NCBI GenBank assembly: GCA_963666755.2
Contig: CAXXGW010000009.1
Coordinates: forward strand, 1,116,001 to 1,180,000
Reading direction: 5' to 3'
Length of the DNA stretch: 64,000 bases
DNA from: CAXXOK01 sp963666755
Lineage (GTDB): Bacteria; Bacillota; Clostridia; Christensenellales; Aristaeellaceae
Of the stretch, positions 60,399 through 64,000 are shown in pieces (position 1 is the first letter of the stretch; every line of letters begins with the position of its first letter). The position numbers and the translations under genes were made by a program. Under the pieces are notes generated by a model that was not told the origin of the DNA, made no database searches, and worked only from the letters and a program-made list of their open reading frames with translations.

Positions 60399-60443
60399 AA
60401 CGTGCCGCCCTGATCGTTTATCGGTCAGGGCGGCACGTTTTTT
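60399..60443. terminator. Bidirectional terminator between convergent genes
   Basis: AACGTGCCGCCCTGA (60399-60413) and TCAGGGCGGCACGTT (60425-60439), 15 perfect pairs, with TTTTTTGATT on plus and TTAATTTTCATC on minus. It serves the glycosyltransferase-like and RpiR-type genes. Confidence 0.95.
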
Positions 60444-60452
60444 GATTGCTGA

Positions 60453-61307
60453 TTATACTTTATCGCGTTGCAGAAACAGGCTGGTACGATTCCGGGAAAA
60501 CTCGCATTCCTCCGGATTGGCCTGACAGTAGGAAATGTAGAACACCTCCATGAGGAAAAGCTGCGATGTTTTTACGCTCATGCTTCCGCTTTGCAGAGGG
60601 CCTTCGTTGCCACCGCACAGGAACAGCAAATCACAAAGGTCTGCCAGCGGCGAGTGTGCAAAGCGCGATATGCAGACGGTATAGGCGCCGGCTTCCTTGG
60701 CGGCCTGCGCGATGGTGAGCGTCTCCCGCGTGGCACCGGAGTAGGAAAAAAGGATGGCTACGTCCCCTTTGCGCATCAGGGACGCGCGCATCATTTGCAG
60801 GCGGGCATCCGTAATGCATTCGGTTTTTGCGCTGATGCGCATAAAACGCGTGCTGGCTTCAAGCGCCGAAGTGGAGGAAGCGCCGACCCCGAAAAAGCAG
60901 ATGCTGTTTGCCTGCGAAAGCCATTGCGTGACGGTGGAAAGCGCGGTAGGGTCAATCAACTGATAGGTTTCCCGAAGGATTGAAACCTGGTTATTTAACA
61001 CTTTTTGGATCATCAGCTCGGTCGTATCGGCATTTTCGACGATGCAGCTGTCCAGGCGCGGAACGGGATGCGAGCCGCTCATCGCCTGAGCGAGATCGAC
61101 CTTGAAATCCTGATACCCATCCTTGCCCAAATGCCGGCAGAACCGAAAAACGCTTGTATCACCAACACTGCAGGCGCTGGCGAGCTCTGTGATGGACATA
61201 TAAAGCACGTCTTTCGCGCTGGAAAGCACGAAATCGGCGATATGTTTCTCTGCCCGGGTAAACGTGTTGTAGTGGGATTTGATCGTGACGAACAGGTCTT
61301 GAGGCAT
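60453..61307 (-). CDS. MurR/RpiR-family transcriptional regulator
   Basis: A 284-residue regulator. The N-terminal helix-turn-helix (about 1-75, 'RAEKHIADFVLSSAKDVLYMSITELASACSVGDTSVFRFCRHLGKDGYQDFKVDL') is diagnostic of RpiR proteins. The C-terminal SIS domain ('ICFFGVGASSTSALEASTRFMRI', 'VAILFSYSGATRETLTIAQAAKEAGAYTVCISRF') binds a phosphosugar. Start ATG 61307 follows GGGAG; the two in-frame ATGs upstream are less well placed. A perfect promoter lies 53 bases upstream. Its target is not obvious in the window. Confidence 0.93.
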   Translation of the reverse strand: MPQDLFVTIKSHYNTFTRAEKHIADFVLSSAKDVLYMSITELASACSVGDTSVFRFCRHLGKDGYQDFKVDLAQAMSGSHPVPRLDSCIVENADTTELMIQKVLNNQVSILRETYQLIDPTALSTVTQWLSQANSICFFGVGASSTSALEASTRFMRISAKTECITDARLQMMRASLMRKGDVAILFSYSGATRETLTIAQAAKEAGAYTVCISRFAHSPLADLCDLLFLCGGNEGPLQSGSMSVKTSQLFLMEVFYISYCQANPEECEFSRNRTSLFLQRDKV

Positions 61308-61359
61308 ACAACTGCTCCCAACATGACACAAATTCGGTTACATGCGTTTCTCCTTTTGC

Positions 61360-61388
61360 ATTATAGAAGGTTGTAAAACGCTTGTCAA
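61360..61388 (-). promoter_or_regulatory. Consensus promoter of the RpiR-type gene
   Basis: Minus strand: TTGACA (61388-61383), 17-base spacer, TATAAT (61365-61360). One copy of the AAAACGCTTG repeat (61375-61384) lies in its spacer and -35. Confidence 0.9.
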
Positions 61389-61439
61389 TGCCGAATCTGA
61401 CATGCGCGCAGATTCTTTTAAGTATTGAAAACGCTTGCA
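61375..61439. promoter_or_regulatory. Repeated operator-like sites (AAAACGCTTG; cre-like)
   Basis: AAAACGCTTG occurs at 61375-61384 and 61428-61437. The second lies in TGAAAACGCTTGCA (61426-61439), which fits the catabolite-response consensus TGWAANCGNTNWCA at 13 of 14 positions. Between them GAATCTG/CAGATTC (61393-61415) is a further palindrome. They could bind CcpA, the RpiR protein itself, or both. Confidence 0.5.
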
Positions 61440-61581
61440 TCGCTTCACATTCAGCCGTTGCATCTAAACACGCGGGTATATTTCCCGCATGCGGTCAGAA
61501 ATCGTCCCGGTTTATCCAGCTTTTATACGTCCATGTTGGAATTTTTCTTTGCCCATTCTACCCAGAGACGAGTGGAATGGA

Positions 61582-61609
61582 TTGACAAAGAGCAGGAACG
61601 TGTTATAAT
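61582..61609 (+). promoter_or_regulatory. Promoter of the Fur-like/Znu operon
   Basis: TTGACA (61582-61587), 16-base spacer, TATAAT (61604-61609). An ATG touching its -10 cannot be the translation start, which moves the Fur start to 61652. Confidence 0.85.
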
Positions 61610-61651
61610 ATGAAAACGGTTATCGGTTTCAATGAAAGGGGCGGACGGAAA

Positions 61652-62149
61652 GTGCGTGGGAAGTATCAAACCAAGCAAAAGGAAGCGATCTCCGCGTATT
61701 TTCAGGAAAGGCCGGAAGCCTGCCTCACTGCGGAAGCGGTTTATGCCGCGCTGGGTACGGACGTGGGCATGACAACCGTCTACCGTGCCGTGGCACGGCT
61801 TTGTGAGGATGGAATTCTCAGGCGATATGCGCCGCAAAACGCCGGAGAGGCAGCCCTCTATCAGCTAAACCCATGCCGGGAAAGCCACCTGCACATCCGC
61901 TGTGTGGATTGCGGCGCACTGGAACATTTACGCTGCGAAGTCGTGCGGGATTTTTCCAGCCATCTGCTGGGCAAACACGGGTTTGTGCTGGACGAGGGGC
62001 AAACGATCCTGTACGGGCGGTGCCAGGCCTGCCAGGCAAAGCTCGAACAGACCAACCCGCAGGCAGCGCCTGCCGCATGCGGCTGTGCAGCGTGCGAGGC
62101 GCATACGGAGCGCACAAAGCGCAACGGGGGTAATACCCCGGAGCGTTGA
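61652..62149 (+). CDS. Fur-family metalloregulator (Zur-like)
   Basis: A 165-residue regulator. The winged-helix N-terminus ('YQTKQKEAISAYFQERPEACLTAEAVYAALGTDVGMTTVYRAVARLCEDGILRRY') and the metal/dimer part with 'HLHIRCVDCGAL' and 'GRCQACQAKL' (two CxxC pairs for structural zinc) are canonical. It has an extra Cys/His-rich tail ('ACGCAACEAH') not usual in Fur/PerR. Clustering with ZnuCB-like genes points to Zur. Start is GTG 61652 (GGACGGAA upstream), since the ATG at 61610 lies in the promoter. Confidence 0.88.
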   Translation: MRGKYQTKQKEAISAYFQERPEACLTAEAVYAALGTDVGMTTVYRAVARLCEDGILRRYAPQNAGEAALYQLNPCRESHLHIRCVDCGALEHLRCEVVRDFSSHLLGKHGFVLDEGQTILYGRCQACQAKLEQTNPQAAPAACGCAACEAHTERTKRNGGNTPER

Positions 62150-62200
62150 GCACAGCCGTTTGGGTTCTATGAAAGCGAACAAGGGAAAGGAAGTCAATAT

Positions 62201-62902
62201 ATGCCGTTGGTCACCTGCCGGGACGTTGCGTTTGCCTATGAGGGGCGCATTGTCGTTTCCGGCATCAACCTCACGGTCGAACCGGGGGATTATCTTTGCA
62301 TCGTGGGGGAGAACGGCTCCGGAAAAACCACGCTTGTGAAAGGAATGTTGGGCCTTCTGGAGCCTGCCGGCGGAGAGATTCTTTTTGGCGACGGCATGCG
62401 GCAGACCGACATTGGCTATCTGCCGCAGAAGAACGCGGTGCAACGCGATTTTCCGGCGTCGGTACGCGAAGTGGTCGCCTCCGGATTTGCGGCGCGCTCA
62501 CTGTGGGCGGATCGCACCCAAAGGCGGATTGTCGAAGAAAATATGGCGCTGTTACACGTGGATGCGCTCCGGCGGCAGAGCTTTATGGAGCTTTCCGGCG
62601 GGCAGCAACAGCGGGTTTTGCTGGCGCGCGCCCTGTGCGCCACCCAAAAACTGCTCCTGTTGGATGAGCCTGTGGCCGGATTGGATCCGCTGGCCGCCCG
62701 TGAACTGTATGATACGGTGGAGGAACTGCGCCGCCAACGCGGCGTGGCCGTGATTATGATCTCGCACGATATCAGCGCTGCGGTGCATTATGCAACCCAT
62801 GTGCTGCACCTGCGCCACGAACCGCTGTTTTACGGCACAACGGAAGAATACGCCCAATCCGCGCTTTGTCGCACTTTTCTGGGAGGGCACGATGATGATT
62901 AA
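62201..62902 (+). CDS. znuC: Metal (zinc/manganese) ABC transporter ATP-binding protein, ZnuC-like
   Basis: A 233-residue ATPase. Walker A 'GENGSGKTTLVKGMLGL', signature 'LSGGQQQRVLLARAL', Walker B 'LLLLDEPVAGLDP' and H-switch 'ISHD' are intact. 'GYLPQKNAVQRDFPASVREVV' is the pattern of ZnuC/MntB-type ATPases for metal uptake. ATG 62201 follows GGGAAAGGAAG. It overlaps the permease start. Whether zinc or manganese cannot be told from the ATPase alone. Confidence 0.93.
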   Translation: MPLVTCRDVAFAYEGRIVVSGINLTVEPGDYLCIVGENGSGKTTLVKGMLGLLEPAGGEILFGDGMRQTDIGYLPQKNAVQRDFPASVREVVASGFAARSLWADRTQRRIVEENMALLHVDALRRQSFMELSGGQQQRVLLARALCATQKLLLLDEPVAGLDPLAARELYDTVEELRRQRGVAVIMISHDISAAVHYATHVLHLRHEPLFYGTTEEYAQSALCRTFLGGHDDD

Positions 62903-63755
62903 CCTCCTTGGAGAGATGTTTTCCTACAGCTTTATGGTGCGCGCGCTGGTGGTCGGGCTGTTGGTTTCCATGTGTTCGGCATTGCTGGGGGTCAGTCTGG
63001 TTCTCAAGCGGTACTCCATGATTGGAGACGGGCTGAGCCACGTTGGCTTTGGGGCACTGGCCATCGCCGCCGCTATGGGGCTTGCGCCGCTTGCCGTGGC
63101 GGTGCCGGTGGTGGTTGGCTCGGCGTTCCTGTTGCTGCGGGTCAGTGAAAAGAGCAAAATCAAGGGCGATGCTGCCATCGGGATGATCTCCACCGGCGCG
63201 CTGGCGGTAGGCGTGATGGTACTGAGCCTGAGCCGCGGCATGACGACCGATATCAACAATTATCTGTTTGGCAGCATTCTTGCCATGAGTGCGGGCGACG
63301 TCTGGATGAGCGTGGCGCTGGCCGGCGCTGTGCTGGTGCTCTACCTGATATTTTACCGGCAGCTGTTTGCCGTCACGTTTGACGAAACTTTTGCGCGCGC
63401 CACGGGTCTCAGGGCGGATCTGTTTAACATGCTGCTGGCGCTGCTGACCGCCATAACTGTGGTGCTGGGCATGCGAATGATGGGCGCGATGCTTATATCC
63501 AGCCTGATCCTGTTCCCGGCAATCACGGCCATGCGGCTGAGCAAGAGCTACCATCGGGTTATCCTCTGGGCAACCGTGGTATCGGTTGTGTGCTTTCTGC
63601 TCGGGCTGGTCGGCTCCTACCTGTACAATACGCCAACGGGCGCCAGCGTTGTGGTGATGAATATTATTGCGTTTTTCCTGTTCAGCTTTGTGGAAAAACT
63701 GCGGGAGCGCGGCAGCAAACGCGCAGGGAGTCTGTCGGATGCGGTTTTAAAGTAA
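62892..63755 (+). CDS. znuB: Metal ABC transporter permease, ZnuB-like
   Basis: A 287-residue permease with eight or so helices of the ABC-3 family. Marks are 'ALLGVSLVLKRYSMIGDGLSHVGFGALAIA' (the metal-permease signature), 'AAIGMISTGALAVGVM' and 'GMRMMGAMLISSLILFPAITAMRLSKSY'. It starts at ATG 62892 or ATG 62895, inside the znuC stop region; GGGAGGG precedes. It completes the channel of the metal importer. No binding-protein gene (znuA) follows within the window. Confidence 0.93.
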   Translation: MMINLLGEMFSYSFMVRALVVGLLVSMCSALLGVSLVLKRYSMIGDGLSHVGFGALAIAAAMGLAPLAVAVPVVVGSAFLLLRVSEKSKIKGDAAIGMISTGALAVGVMVLSLSRGMTTDINNYLFGSILAMSAGDVWMSVALAGAVLVLYLIFYRQLFAVTFDETFARATGLRADLFNMLLALLTAITVVLGMRMMGAMLISSLILFPAITAMRLSKSYHRVILWATVVSVVCFLLGLVGSYLYNTPTGASVVVMNIIAFFLFSFVEKLRERGSKRAGSLSDAVLK

Positions 63756-63862
63756 GGGATGGAAAATCGGGTAAAAATTGCGGCGTTCCATCCAAACGGC
63801 AGGAATCCCCGTAGGGATGTCGAATATGGAAAACACAAAACCGGCAGACGGGAGGGATGGCA
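63756..63862 (+). other. Intergenic with hairpin after znuB
   Basis: GGATGGAA (63757-63764) and TTCCATCC (63786-63793) form an eight-base stem with a 21-base loop. It lacks a T run; it may slow read-through. Confidence 0.35.
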
Positions 63863-64000
63863 ATGCCAAGACGAGTACCGCTTATACCCGTGATCGTGAT
63901 CGCGGCAGTGATTGCCGTTGCTTTCCTGTGGCTGTACAGCGGCATGGAACGCCGGATGGACGAGGCGGAAACCCAGTACCAGATGGCATGCACAAACAGC
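63863..64000 (+). CDS. Membrane-anchored protein, N-terminal fragment (partial)
   Basis: The first 46 residues of a protein cut by the window edge. A basic start (MPRRV) is followed by one hydrophobic helix (about residues 6-25, 'LIPVIVIAAVIAVAFLWLYS') and a charged 'MERRMDEAETQYQ' stretch. This looks like a single-pass membrane anchor with an extracytoplasmic part. ATG 63863 follows GGAGGG at 63851-63856. It does not look like ZnuA, which would have a cleavable signal or lipobox and a mature binding domain. Identity unknown. Confidence 0.55.
   Translation, partial: MPRRVPLIPVIVIAAVIAVAFLWLYSGMERRMDEAETQYQMACTNS

Noticed and set aside
61610..61651. Longer Fur N-terminus starting at ATG 61610
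   Set aside because: The ATG directly follows the TATAAT -10 (61604-61609), so it lies upstream of the transcription start.

Overview
The window reads as one contiguous chromosomal segment of a GC-rich, anaerobic, Gram-positive-type bacterium, most likely a gut or anaerobic-digester Clostridia (Christensenellales/Oscillospirales-like; this placement is inference from gene content, not a search). Supporting signs are near-consensus sigma-A promoters, strong AAGGAGG ribosome binding sites, frequent ATGA start/stop overlaps, a V-type instead of an F-type ATPase, a Rex redox repressor with its own operator, the rpmH-rnpA-yidD-yidC-jag cluster, VanW-type wall proteins and decayed IS200-like elements. 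No rRNA, CRISPR array or intact mobile element was seen; there is one tRNA, Val(CAC).

Layout. 1-1144: the end of a GPH-family sugar transporter, a translationally coupled 58-residue membrane protein, and a flavin-type split-barrel protein. 1277-7119: a two-component system followed by a MacAB-like exporter (membrane adaptor, ATPase, permease, second secreted adaptor) that ends in a clear hairpin. 7172-12917: a small Cys-containing ORF, mtnA, a secreted esterase, a papain/C39-like protein, and a PAS-GGDEF-HD-GYP cyclic-di-GMP enzyme. 12918-14126 is an AT-rich island with one secreted protein of unknown function. 14127-17225: a leftward ABC importer of the TrpXYZ/ABC_sub_bind type behind a strong promoter. 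17671-23724: an arabinoside locus with a divergent ArsR-type regulator, an ABC sugar importer and a GH51 arabinofuranosidase. 23770-24870: two head-to-head IS200-type tnpA remnants, then the tRNA.

25140-28365 holds nudC, a YitT-family membrane protein, a VOC protein and an acetyltransferase. 28676-37925 is upp followed by a complete nine-gene V-ATPase operon (F-I-K-E-C-G-A-B-D) whose K subunit carries the sodium-binding residues. 38003-42059 has an ABC exporter pair, a degenerate methyltransferase and trmO. 42538-45438 is the rpmH-rnpA-yidD-yidC-jag cluster behind a perfect promoter; dnaA is not next to it. 45486-49227 has rex, a VanW-domain wall protein and an RlmD/RumA-type methyltransferase.

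49385-51727 is a capF-capG pair for a FucNAc-type nucleotide sugar. 51833-55322 has a large secreted protein of unknown function and a fucose/arabinose-isomerase-family enzyme. 55806-58744 has pfkA (leftward), a ProX/YbaK deacylase and a PanE-type reductase (leftward). 58852-61388 has an orphan glycosyltransferase-like protein convergent with an RpiR-type regulator. 61582-63755 is a Fur/Zur-like regulator with a ZnuC-ZnuB metal transporter and no ZnuA inside the window; the window ends in the start of a membrane-anchored protein.
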